A DNA stretch of 64,000 nucleotides from NCBI GenBank assembly GCA_037179385.1, contig CM074184.1:17936001-18000000 (forward strand), written 5' to 3'. A program made the translations under genes and the position numbers. The notes beneath the pieces are model-generated. The model did not search any database and was not told the origin of the DNA. It was given only the letters and a program-made list of their open reading frames with translations. This stretch comes from Holothuria scabra. Taxonomy: Eukaryota; Echinodermata; Holothuroidea; Aspidochirotida; Holothuriidae. This document shows, piece by piece, positions 1 to 11,600 of the stretch (the stretch's first letter is position 1; every line of letters begins with the position of its first letter).

Positions 1-249
1 TTTGTTAGAAGCATTCCTCAAGCAAGGTTCTATTAAAATGTACATGTATGTATGCAACTCTCTCTCTAACCAGAATGCAAAAATGCTTTGAGGTTTCGAT
101 AATACATAAATGTGCTGTTTCAAATTTGCCATCATGCACCATTATCTTCTCACTCAAATGTTATACTAGCATGTTCAAAAAATAATTTTGTTTTTCCAAA
201 TGCCCTTTTGACCTCCACAAAAGTCATACATAGATAGATAGATAGACAG

Positions 250-900
250 ACAGACGTCTTGAGATATAGCTTTAACAAGATTTTCAAACTTTGACCCCCC
301 ATGACCCCAGATGACCTTTGACCTCCCCCCAAAACGATAGGGATTATCTCCTGTTTATAACGCATCTACATACCAAATATGAAATCTATCCAAGTTTCCA
401 ATCTTGAGATAAAGTGTTACGATACTTTCAGACTTTGACCGCTGGTGACTCTAGATGACCTTAAACCTCCACCAAAGACCATGGGGATCATCTCCTGACC
501 ATAACCCATCCACATACCAAATATAAAATCTCTTCAAGTTTCCTATTTTGACATATTATGTATGTATACCAGATTTTCAGACTTTGATGACCCCAGATGA
601 CCTTTGACCTTCACAAAAGGGACCATCTCCTGACTTTAATGCATCTGCATACCAAATATGAAATCTATCCAAGTTTTCTACCTTGAGATATTGTGTTATC
701 AATATTTTCAGGCTCTGACCCCCGGTGACCCGAGATGACCTTTGACCTCTGCGAAAAACAATAGGGACCGTCTCCTGACCATAACGCATCAACACACTCA
801 ATTTGAAATCTATTCAAGTTCCTGATCTTGAGATATTGTGTTGACGAGATTTTCAGACTTTGACCGCCGTTGACCCCAGATGACCTTTGACCCTTTTTTA
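250..900 (-). repeat. Tandem repeat, about 142-bp period, with DR1-like motif
   Basis: At least five imperfect units recur. Each carries a phrase of the kind GATGACCTTTGACCT, then 'atctcctgaccataacgcat', then 'accaaatatgaaatctat', then 'caagttt...ttgagata', then 'ttttcagactttgacc'. The TGACC motif starts at about 312, 456, 598, 736 and 881, giving spacings of 138 to 145 bp. Several units contain TGACCTTTGACCT or one-base variants, which is the complement of the AGGTCA-A-AGGTCA direct repeat. Decayed single copies of the same family appear near 4480-4830 and 54780-55110. No protein is implied; short reading frames across the units only reflect the periodicity. Confidence 0.85.
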
Positions 901-950
901 AAATGTTTCCGTAGGAACTATTGTACAGTTGTGATGATTGATGCAGCAAT

Positions 951-2094
951 ATTAGTCCAAAATCATTGGAACATCTTTCTGAATTAACATGAAGGTATGA
1001 ACACAGATGCCTATTTTCCTTCTAATTAAATGAACAGATACAAAAACCCAAATTAAGTTAAGCCTGGTTATGTTAAATTCTTTAGCATTCATTGGGAAGA
1101 GAAGCTTCCCATTTGAAGTGGAATATTTACTTTATTAGAACGTAAAATATTTACAAAGTTTGCACAAAAATATTTGCAAAATTTCTGCAATAATCAAATT
1201 TTTTGCATCTGTTTGCTAAAAGCAAAAATTACTTCTTTTTTACTAAAGAAAATGTCATAAAATGCATTATTACATTAGATGACTTACCACAAACAATGAA
1301 GTGTTAAAATATTTACAACTCCTGTACATTAGGCAAAGATGCAGTAAATGTTACATAATTTCTGACACTGTAAAATACAGACTAACAAGAATTACATAGG
1401 CTAATCAATGACACCATGAAAGATACGTTATATCACTAATGCCCCATCACTGATATAACTCATATAAATGACTAAAGAAAGTGACCAACTCAAAATTAGT
1501 TGCATCCTTCCTAAATTGAAAAATATTAATTCACGCATTTCTAATCTAGGTTTAAAGTTATGCTCCTTCTTTACATACCTTTCAGGAGTTCATTACCCAA
1601 TACTGACAGCTGACATTCATACCAACTCTAAGAGAGAAAATAGATTTGCAATTATCATCAATCATCAATCAAAAACAAGGGAGGAAAAACTTCTCTTTTG
1701 ACCAAAGAAGATAAGCCCATGAAGTAATGACTACACCTTTCTTTGCCTTTGGGACATTTGGGCAATTTTCTGAGCTGCCTGCTATCAAGGTCATGTCCAC
1801 ACTTTGAGTTAAGATTTATGTTACTACACATTTTCATTGAGTAAACTAACACAACTTGGCTCTTTTTATCTTTGTCATCATTAAAGCATTTTTCTTTTGC
1901 TTGGTCATAACAAGTCTCTGAATTTATCTGCAGTTATCTCAGCTACCATTAAAGGACCACATCACTATCCACTATTATCACCAATAGAAATTCATCACTT
2001 TTAAAACTGTGCGATACAATTGCTCAGACTCAAAACCACTCAGCAGCAGCATTTGACAAAATTAGTGAATACAGTGAATTGGTTTCTTAATTAG
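951..2094. other. AT-rich stretch without a supportable gene
   Basis: The region lies downstream of the last visible exon of the minus-strand RUN-domain gene and is therefore probably intronic. A splice-like pair on the minus strand (TTTTACAG near 1374 and GTAAGT near 1283) was tested, but all three frames between them contain stops. Nothing else convincing is visible. Confidence 0.5.
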
Positions 2095-2305
2095 ATGAGG
2101 TTTTACTGCAGAATTTCTAACCAATTAATTTAAGTCAGGCCTTTTTCCGCTTGGAGCTCACTGGCCTTTTTTCCCCACCCCACTTATTATGCTAAGCACT
2201 TATTATGCTAAGCACCAAGTCTTTGATATGACCCAGCCAGGAGTCAAACTGCAGACTTTCCTGCTGCAAGTCTAATGATCTCCAGAGAAACTAGATGATC
2301 TCTCC
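2095..2305 (-). mobile_element. tRNA-derived SINE (copy 1)
   Basis: On the minus strand this ends with the family tail (attaattggttagaaa...cagtaaaacctc), preceded by a body with 'ggcctgac', 'gccagtgagctcc' and 'gtgcttagcataa', the same order as the copies at 12755, 49285, 49985 and 51505. The body contains a short internal duplication of 'acttattatgctaagc'. The copy lies in the intron downstream of the last visible RUN-domain exon. Confidence 0.7.
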
Positions 2306-2517
2306 AATGTTTGCTGGTGTTTGCATAAGTACATTAAAAGATTTACTTGCTCATCATCTGCCACAAAGGTTCAGAATTATAATAACACAAACATATTGCA
2401 ACAACTTTTTCCCCATTTTTTATTTTGAACTATAAGGAGTCACACCTTCCTTTAATTTATAATGAACGCTTCCCTCAGGTGTTGCAAATATTTCAAATAT
2501 ATACAGACAGCACTTAC

Positions 2518-2625
2518 CTCCAACAACTGGTCATTCTTTATCAAAGCTTCTATAGTTGTAGTAAGGAATTTCTTGTTGAGAGCAATGCGTAGAAACATGC
2601 GCCCTCTACCCTGAATTGTTTTTAT
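2518..2625 (-). CDS. RUN-domain gene exon 5 (last one in window)
   Basis: 108 nt, 36 codons, phase 0 at both ends. Acceptor TTTCTGCCAG and donor GTAAGT. Encodes IKTIQGRGRMFLRIALNKKF then LTTTIEALIKNDQLLE, the diagnostic G-R-G-R-x-[FW]-[LI]-R-x-A-L-N block of RUN domains. Confidence 0.85.
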
Positions 2626-5600
2626 CTGGCAGAAATTGAGAAATGGTAAGACTAACTTCTCAAGACTCAAGAGGAGTTTAATTCTCTAACGAAGCAAACT
2701 ACTACTTTAAAGGACATGATGATGTATACAACATTGTATTAAAATGGAACAGAAACAATAGGAACCTCATTAACCCATTAGGTCACACTAATAAATTTGA
2801 TAAAACACTTTTGCACAAGTTTTGAATGTTATATCCTTTCAACATTTTGTGCATTGGTGATCAAAACTATTCATATAAAGGTACAATGCAACGTATTTCC
2901 TCTTTCAGAACTTTTTCTTTAAAGAAAAATTTATCCTATCTACCACATCTTGTCTTGAACAGTGTTTGCACCGGGTAGGAAATTCGTACCCGGGTACCCG
3001 AACCGCATTACTCGTCGGGTACCCGATCGTAAACCTTGCAATATCTTTCGTCCGCCCCGCGGGCTAGGCTAGGCTATGCACAGTATAGTACGTAGGCCTA
3101 TGCTGTCTCCTGAAATGGTATAGGAGGGGATGTTAGAAACACACATTGCGGGAATTGTTTCTGGAAAAGTGCAATTTAACAAAAGCATGTTACGGAAACA
3201 AACAAGTTAAGCAACTTCACCTCAAATAATTGTGAATGAGATGTGGGTTAATACATTTGTTACTTTTTCACTTTGAATAACCACATTATTTTGCGAAGAT
3301 CAAAAAGAAATCATAGAAAATGCTACCCGGGTAGTAACTTTCTACGCGGGTAGCAACAACTTCGGTCGGGTACCCGGTGCAAACACTAGTCCTGAAGTAT
3401 TCATCAGTCAATAGAAAAGATTATGGTATCAAAGGTGAGAACTTTTGTCCAATTAACACGATGTTTTCAATGCTACAGAATGTTGAGTCAGACTGACAAC
3501 CGTTAGACTGACAACCACTGCAATCAACAATGGCCTCACATATTTTCATACCAGTTGTTGTATTCAAAGAAATGATTATCTGCCTAGTTTAGTAAAATAT
3601 CACCATTGGAATGGCTAGTGTATGAATTCTGAACAAGTATCATACCAACCTTAGTGTAAAGAATGATAATTTATATAAACACAATTTTTGCACAACTATT
3701 GTGCACCCATTGTTTTAACTTAGTTTATGGTCTTACAAAAGAGTCCTTGATTCATGGTTTATTACACATTTGCTGGTTACTAGTATGGCACTAAAAAACA
3801 CAACCACATTATATGCATATGTACATGGCAAGAACCTTGGATGGGACATATACTGACTGCCTTTCCCAAGTCACAAAGTACTTTCACAGCTGTGTGTACA
3901 TTTAGCAGCAAACTGCTCACATACAGTATAAATGTTACCCTTAACACTTTGCAAACCACATAGCAGTTTGCCATAATGTGTTCAGTTTTTACAAGTGCTT
4001 CATGGGAAAAAATTTTCAGTGAAGTTAAGCCCCTAAGTTTCTACACCAACATTAAGGTTCTTTGAACAAATTCACTGAGTTTGACCTTATCTGAACCGAT
4101 GTATACCTAAGTTACACACAATTACCATTTTTTATTTCTTGATAAAGCTGAAAGTAATAATATTGAAGACTAAAATGGATAAAGTTGAGGAATAGGCTGC
4201 TTTTGCAAAAGAGATGTCTGAACATTTAAGGCACCTCCCCTTCCATACATGTGTCATAGGTGTAGCATACCACCAACTTGGAGTCAAATCAAAACAAGCC
4301 ATTAATCATCACAATATTTTATATCTTACCTGTTGAGATGTTGTCATATTTTAGATTTGCTGGTCTCACAATATAAATCATACATACTATAGGCCAAATC
4401 TTTAGATACTCAATGCATGCAAAAAATCCTTTGTGCCCTCTATAGTATTTATCATGTTCTTTCAATCAACAATACCATGATGTCCCATTTCCTTTGGCCA
4501 CTGGTCAGCTGTCAAAATATGTCGTGAAAATGCAGGTTTGTGTTCAAGTTTGATCTTAAGTTCTTCGGAAATTGGCATTTGATCTCTGGTGATACCATAT
4601 GGCCTCCACCAAAAACAATCACATTTTCCCTCTGACCTATAAGGCATCTGAATACCATTTATGGCATTAACTTATGCTTTGTACTTTGAAATATCAGGTT
4701 TACAAGGTTTTCAAAGCTATACCCATGGTGACCTTAACAGTTAGCACCAACATCAACCAAAAACAATAAGGTTCCTCCTATTGTGGGACATCCAAGCACC
4801 AACTTCAAAAACAAAACCAACTGTCAAGTGTCCCTCCTTCATATAATGTGTTTAATATTGAGATATGCAGAGCAAACACAAATATACACACACAGACATG
4901 TATACATGTGATTTTGATAAAATTATGGTTTTGCTCAGTAGTATACCCACCCATAATGTTCAGAAAACAAACTGCAAAATGTTCTAGATATTTTGTCAGA
5001 CATTTCCAGCGTGTAAATGAGGAACTGCTGGTTCACACAAATTAATTAAATTAAATAAGAGGAACCAAGGATCTATGTGAGGATCAAGTAAGACAGCTGA
5101 TACTCAAGGGTATAAACAGCTCACTAATGAATGACTGACTGTTTTATATTCTAGATGGTGTTTGGGACAATCACAAATCATTTTTTTTTTCAGGATATGG
5201 GTGTTTAAGGGACGCCACTGAAATTCTCTTATGCGTTTCGATGCATTTCCGATGCATACCAACGCAAACACAAAGGGTCCCGTCGGGGATGCGTTGGCAT
5301 CGCAAATGCATCCAGATTAGGTACTCTACACAGCCTCTGCACTGTATGCAGTGAAGAGGGGAGCATTGTGTACGTAATCACTGCGAAGCGATGCATCCGC
5401 ATTAAAGGATTATAGGCTAATCAGCTTACCACGAACAATAGCGCTTGTACCAGGAGGAAAGGCTTTCTGAAGTATCGAGGATAGCACTGCAATTCTATCG
5501 CAAAAATGGTCAGGTGTGATCTGATCAACTCTGAGAAAAAGCTTGAGGCTTAATTTGTCTCGAATTTTCCAACCATCGTAGAAACTCAAGGCACCGCAAA

Positions 5601-8600
5601 TGACACAGTATAGATAGGCATAACGTTAGGCTTAACTAGCGATAGTTTTGGCCTTTGGAATGTTAGCCTATATAATACAGTATACTTAGCATATAACTCC
5701 CGTAGAATTCCGAATAATGCAAATTCCAAGCCTTTTTTCATCAATTGTGCTGCATTCCCCGGCCGTCCATGATTTCACACGCCATCGAAAACCGTACAAA
5801 AATTTCGAACGCTAAATTGTGATGGAAATTCGCACAATTGTTCACACTTTTTGTGGTCAGTTTTTACCGTGCCAAAGCGCGATGTACAACCGTAGACAAA
5901 TGGCTCTTAAAAATAAAAAAAAAAGTCGGAAAATAAACAGTCGAGTTTGATCTAAAAATGTTTTGTGTGGTGTTTTGTCTATTTCTCTTTCCATTTCTAT
6001 ATTATCGACGAACGTCTTTTGGCTAAGGGGTTAAATATAAAAGAACTTATGCAATACATAAACTGATCGTAACCGGGGATTTTGGAATACCAATGATTGC
6101 CATAGGCCAATATGCCACACTTCAGTAACAGTCTGAAAATTCGCTAAAAAAGATTAGACCTTCTCTTGTCGAATATTATGACATCCCCCCCCCCCACACA
6201 CACACAATTCACAAATTCCAAAGCATGTTATAGTCACAGCTCGGAATGTTTTAGGAGCACAGGTGGTTAAACTGTTTGTACAGTGTCATGTCAAGAAAAA
6301 TGTAAACTGCATGGCAATCAACAAAAATATAAATCCATCCCACGCACCTTCGCTTTGAACCGAAAAAAATTGAGCCACGAAACTCCAAGGACTCATGGCC
6401 TTTTGTGGACAAACTTTCCAGCCTTTCCTACATTTTTAAGCGGACATCTTTTGGTTTTTTCTTTCAAGTACCAAGCGTTTATATTTACTATTTTGATATG
6501 TCACTTATTGGATATCGTTGTAAAGAGTATATGCGTGTGAACTGAATTAAAATGCAATGTTTGCTCTTTCTAAATGTTGAACAAAGTGTGTATTTATTTC
6601 GAAGCAAATTCCCCTATATTTGTAATTGATGATATCGTAATGCAATCATATTAGAAATCTATATATTGTATGTAAATTTTAATATTCTATGCAATTTTAA
6701 ATATTAAACTGTTAAAAGGACTATTTTTGTACGGTTTCGCTGCGAAAAATCCAGTGTAAGTGCAATGAATTCTTTGGAGAAATTACAAAAGAAGAGATTT
6801 AGTATATGTTGTATATTCAGAAAAGAAATGAGGACATTTCTTAAGGGGATGAGGGTAATGTAGGAGACGAATTTGTATTGTGTTTTTGGAATTTAGTTGT
6901 ATTGTTACTTTATATGTTAACTGTTATCCTTGTACCATTGTGTTTACACCTGCAGCTTAGTGAGTGTGTTGAATGTTTGTACTGCTGTGTACTTGTTATG
7001 CTAATTAAGTTACTTGCACTTTTTGATATGTGATGATCTTGACAAGTAGTCTTGGATCGGCCACGAGAGAATACACGTCGGCACGGAACCCTGCTGTCTG
7101 TAAACTGACTCCTTATTTTCCTGGTTCTCTGGACAAGCTTATAGGCCCGCATTTTACCAAGCCTCGGACCACGTTACATATGTTCCAGGGTCCCGTCGAT
7201 ATACTTAACGAACTCGAACTGTAAACCTATCTAATTATCCCCGTCCATCGAATATAAAACCCTGACAATTCATTTTCCGAACAATACAACTCGTTGATCG
7301 ACATGATCAAACTCCAAAACTGCAGCTCACAGTTACACTTACAATTGGGTGGGGCAACAAACTGCTGTAGCAGTTGGGATTTATAAGGTTGAAAGCAATA
7401 CAGTTGTGGGCGGGGCTAGAGGTGAGAAGGTTGGGAGAACTGGAACTGTTTGGAATGCTGAATAACTGTCTTTAAATTTTTTTTTTTTTTTGTGAAAACT
7501 CTTATAAAATTTTCAGTCCTAATGTCAGACATTTTACAAATACTTCATTTAAAATTCAAAACGGAGTCTTACCATTTCTGCAGAGCACAAGACAAACTTC
7601 TTGTGTTCAAAGGTGAAAAACACTGATAATAATCACGTTAGAATCCACAGCGGCGTACTTTGTTCCCATCCATGACTTAATTTGGCTGTACTCCTTGCCT
7701 ATGGGCCTAAAACTCATTCGCAATATACCCCCTACATTTCAATTTCGGCCCGTGACCCAGACCATTCTCCTTCCCACAAAAAGGACATGCTTTCAGCTTT
7801 TGCCAAAAATTTGTTGCAATATAGAGAGCTTTCCATGGTTTGAGGCGTTGTGCACTGTCTGACTGTGAAATGCATGTTTTGACACGTTTTATTTGCACCC
7901 CCCCCCCCAGCCTTGCAGCGAGCGAAGTACAATACTGTGGGTAGATCTATGTACGAATGCAGGCTAACATTAGTGGGCCGTCGGGGGTGTTCAGTACAGT
8001 GCATACAATTATAACTAGTTTTCAACGAGGTATGCAAATGAGTTGGCTGGGGGTCATGAGCATGCTATATGCTACGTTTGCAGGCCTATCTAGAAAATTC
8101 TCGCAAGAGTATCAAAATACTGTATGTGCAACGCACGTTATAAAACGGAAAATGACCTCGCACATAAGAACTGTGATCGTTGTTGATTTTGTGAATATTG
8201 ACGAATAATTTAAGACACTAGAATTGTTGGGTTGGTTCTTCATCACAAAGCAAAATGAGCCAGTGTTTTGTATGAAATACTAGGATTCGTCTACCAACAC
8301 TTAAATTGTTAGGGAAAAATAACGATCTAAACAAAGTTTCTTTATTTTGTGAGCACCAAAATAACGCCATTTACTCACGTTGATGGAGAAATTTTGTTTC
8401 CGACAGGAATTTTAAGAGTGTCCCAACCTCAACAGCAGGGTTTATGAATGAACCTACGTTGGACTCCGCCTCTGCCGGTAGGCGACTTTCCTTATAAGGC
8501 CACGATAGCGTGGGTGTCGGCAAATGAGCATGCATGACATGACAAGATTTAATGATCTAAAAAATAAGCTTTAGTAATACAGTTATGTCGTAATTATGAA

Positions 8601-11600
8601 TGCACATATTTCAATATCAACCACAAAAATATTGTCTCAAATCAATCGCTTAAACTTCGTATTTTGGGAAGAGAAATTTTTTCTGAAGCAAAATTCACTC
8701 CATCAGATTTAAGATCGTACACATTCCTTTGAAGGGGTGTTGTACGCCATGTGCACGAAAAAAATCTTCTTTCCACTTACTTCTATCCCGTTACGAACTT
8801 GAACACTACAATGATACCTACCTTCATATTGCCCGTAATTTTTTATTGCTATTAAAACTATTTGCAAAATTTTTACGCCCAAGGTTTCCTAAATATATGG
8901 CAAACACAGAGCAAAATATTTTTCCATATTTTCTGTATCCCCCATTTACTAGTGGAGTGTGCCAGAGTGACGTCACTACTCCAGTGCACACATCGAACAC
9001 AAAGCACCCATGCAACGAACGAACGAACGTTCATAGGTCTACGGTCACTGCCGTATATTACTGTACATTTTTAACAGTACTGTACGGGTGAAATCTGGGC
9101 CAGGAAATGCATTAGAAAGTTTTTTACTGTCATTATCACGAACAGACAGATAGTTGATTTTTTCATAAACATACCATGAAAGCAATGGTACAGAAGTTGC
9201 AGTGACAAGCCGTGAGTTATTTTTTGGTTCCGATGCACACATTGCACACTGGAAAAAAGCCACAGAAACTAAACTTAACGGGTCTAAATTGTGATCAAGT
9301 TTTAAATTCCAGTCTTATAACGTCACGATGTTAGGAACAAACAGCACATTGTAGATAAAGTAAAACGTGACGTATTGTTGTCAAATCAACCTGATTAGAG
9401 ATAAAAGGCCAATGGGTCCAGTCATGACTCTAAAGTATGTGCATACTATGTACTTATTTTGTAATATGTTGCAAGGTGTACGGTCGAGTACCCAGGAACT
9501 CGACGGGTAATACGGTTCGGGTACCCAGCTACGAAATTCCTACCCGGTGCAAACACTGGTCATTACTAACATTTGCTTTAAGTCAAATTCACAAAGAGTC
9601 ATGCCTACAATATATCTTAAACTTTCCTGAAATTGGCAACTTGATTCAAGTGAGGTTAAGGCCGGGAATGCCTTACAGATAGAGGAGGCAAGACCACGTC
9701 GTGTAATAGTTTCCTTTATAATTTCAACTGGATACGGAACATCGGTAAACCCCGGCAAGTGCACTTGGCCAAATCATGTTGATCCGATCGGTTGAGACTT
9801 AGTGGACAAGGTAATTACTTAATTTCACACCCTTCACTAAGAATGGATCAGTCGAAGGTGATAGGAGGAAGCTCATTTCAGACTGAAATTTTTGAAGAAT
9901 AATCACTTTAATTGGCCTACAAGTTTACAGAGAGTAACTTTTAATTTGTACTCTCCTAACGAAATTTGCCCCATTGCAGTTATTTGCAGTTTTTTAAGGT
10001 GTTTTATTGTCTCAGTATTTGCAGTTTGCACCCATATTTCAATATGTGCATTTCATTGCTACCACATATTAAATCATAATTTATATAAACTGTACTTTGT
10101 GAACTATTGTTTACAAACAGCTCCAAGTTTGCAATGAACTATCAGCGCCCCCTCCCCCCCTCTCGCTCCTTGGCTCTTCGCCAGAGAGTCGAGGGGGACT
10201 TTTAGAAAAAATTCCGGGCTCTTTGCTAGCGCCTAGAGAGTGGGAAGGCTTTTCCGATCGTTATTTAGCGCTCTGAAAAGCTACCTTCGTGCTTGTTTCA
10301 ATGATGAATGAATTCTAATACCCTCGCTGCAATGCGTCGGTATTTGCTTTGTGTTCAGTTGGATTAGTGTGTACAGCACGGCAACAAAAGGGCGGCAGAG
10401 CAGGGGGCTGGGATTAAGGAAAAGTTATTGTTCCAGGTTGTGGAACTGCCAGCAGCGGTGAACAATGGGCGTTGCAACGCCCCTAGATTAAGATGCATTC
10501 CAACGGGATGCACTGAAACGCATAAGAGAATTTAAGTGGCATCCCTAAGCCCTTTAATGAAAGTAACTTAGAGGAATGCAAGGGTTAAGCCAAAGAAAGG
10601 ACATTTCTTCATACAGTATTTCCTACCTAAAGTGTGCACCCCACTGTATACACTGGTATGGAAAATCAGTTTTTCAAACATTTTTGAACTTGTTTCAAAT
10701 TATGGTTAGGGTCAAAGGTAATGTGACATGTCAGCAAAAACTACTTCAATTTGACATGAGACAAGGCAAGTAAATATTTCAGAAAAGGAGTAATGACATA
10801 TTGATTCTCACCTTTGAAGACGTTTTACAGGCATCAACAGCTATGGAATACAAGGGACAAGGCCTGCAGAGGGAGTAATTAAAAATAAAACCAAAGCATG
10901 AAATATTACTGGCACTACTTGTCAGTAAGCAATCAATTTCCAAACAACTGGCACTAAGACTTTAAGTGATCTGAACGTGGGAACTGTGTTGAAAAATGCA
11001 TCATATTTTATATATGGACTTCAGCATCTATAGAGGACAGTACCTGCAAGTCTTGACTTGGACACTTTTCTCCCCTCTCCCTACCCTCCACCCTATCAAC
11101 ATCCTAATCTTCAAGACAACTACAGACACTTTTCTCCACCAGAGTATATAATTGTCGAAGCAAGACACATTTTAAACACACCTTTCTCCACCAGAGTGTG
11201 AAATTGTTGTGGCGGGATACAACTTAAACTTCCAAAGTAAAACCCTCACAACTGACTAATGCTACAACTATCCTTGAAGTAAAGATTGCAAAACTGAAGG
11301 ATAACATTAGCTATGTCTCTCCCAAGACATAAGATTTGTATAACATGCTTTTGTTTATGCATGATTATCTGCAAATCAGAAATTACCCTGTAAAATGGTC
11401 AATTTTTTGACAGCTTTTGATAGGAATTGTGGCAGTTTACTCGGTTGTTCATGCTTTTAACTTTAAATACCAAAATTTGTCATTTTCATGTCACACCACC
11501 GTTCAAGTGCTTAAAGTCTTAACCCCTTTGCTACGCATGGTTTGGCCATGAAACCATAGCACTGAGCTGACTTCTGGCATAGCTATGTAATTATAAAATT

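Larger units (their letters stand above)
5211..10546. mobile_element. PIF/Harbinger-like inverted-repeat element, about 5.3 kb
   Basis: The left end GGGACGCCACTGAAATTCTC plus TTATGCGTTTCGATGCAT is mirrored at the right end (reverse complement GGGATGCCACTTAAATTCTC plus TTATGCGTTTCAGTGCAT). The match is about 35 bp with few mismatches. Both ends abut TAA, which fits the 3-bp TWA target of PIF/Harbinger transposases. No transposase (DDE nuclease or Myb-like partner) can be read inside, so the element is non-autonomous, decayed, or two unrelated ends caught by chance. It lies wholly inside the intron between RUN exons 4 and 5 and contains a hAT MITE fragment. Confidence 0.6.

Noticed and set aside
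577..949. Repeated peptides containing GQRSSGVxGGQSLKI
   Set aside because: These are the DR1-like tandem repeat read on the minus strand; unit length is not kept at a multiple of three and frames break between units.
1283..1374. Possible sixth exon of the RUN-domain gene between TTTTACAG and GTAAGT
   Set aside because: All three minus-strand frames contain stops.
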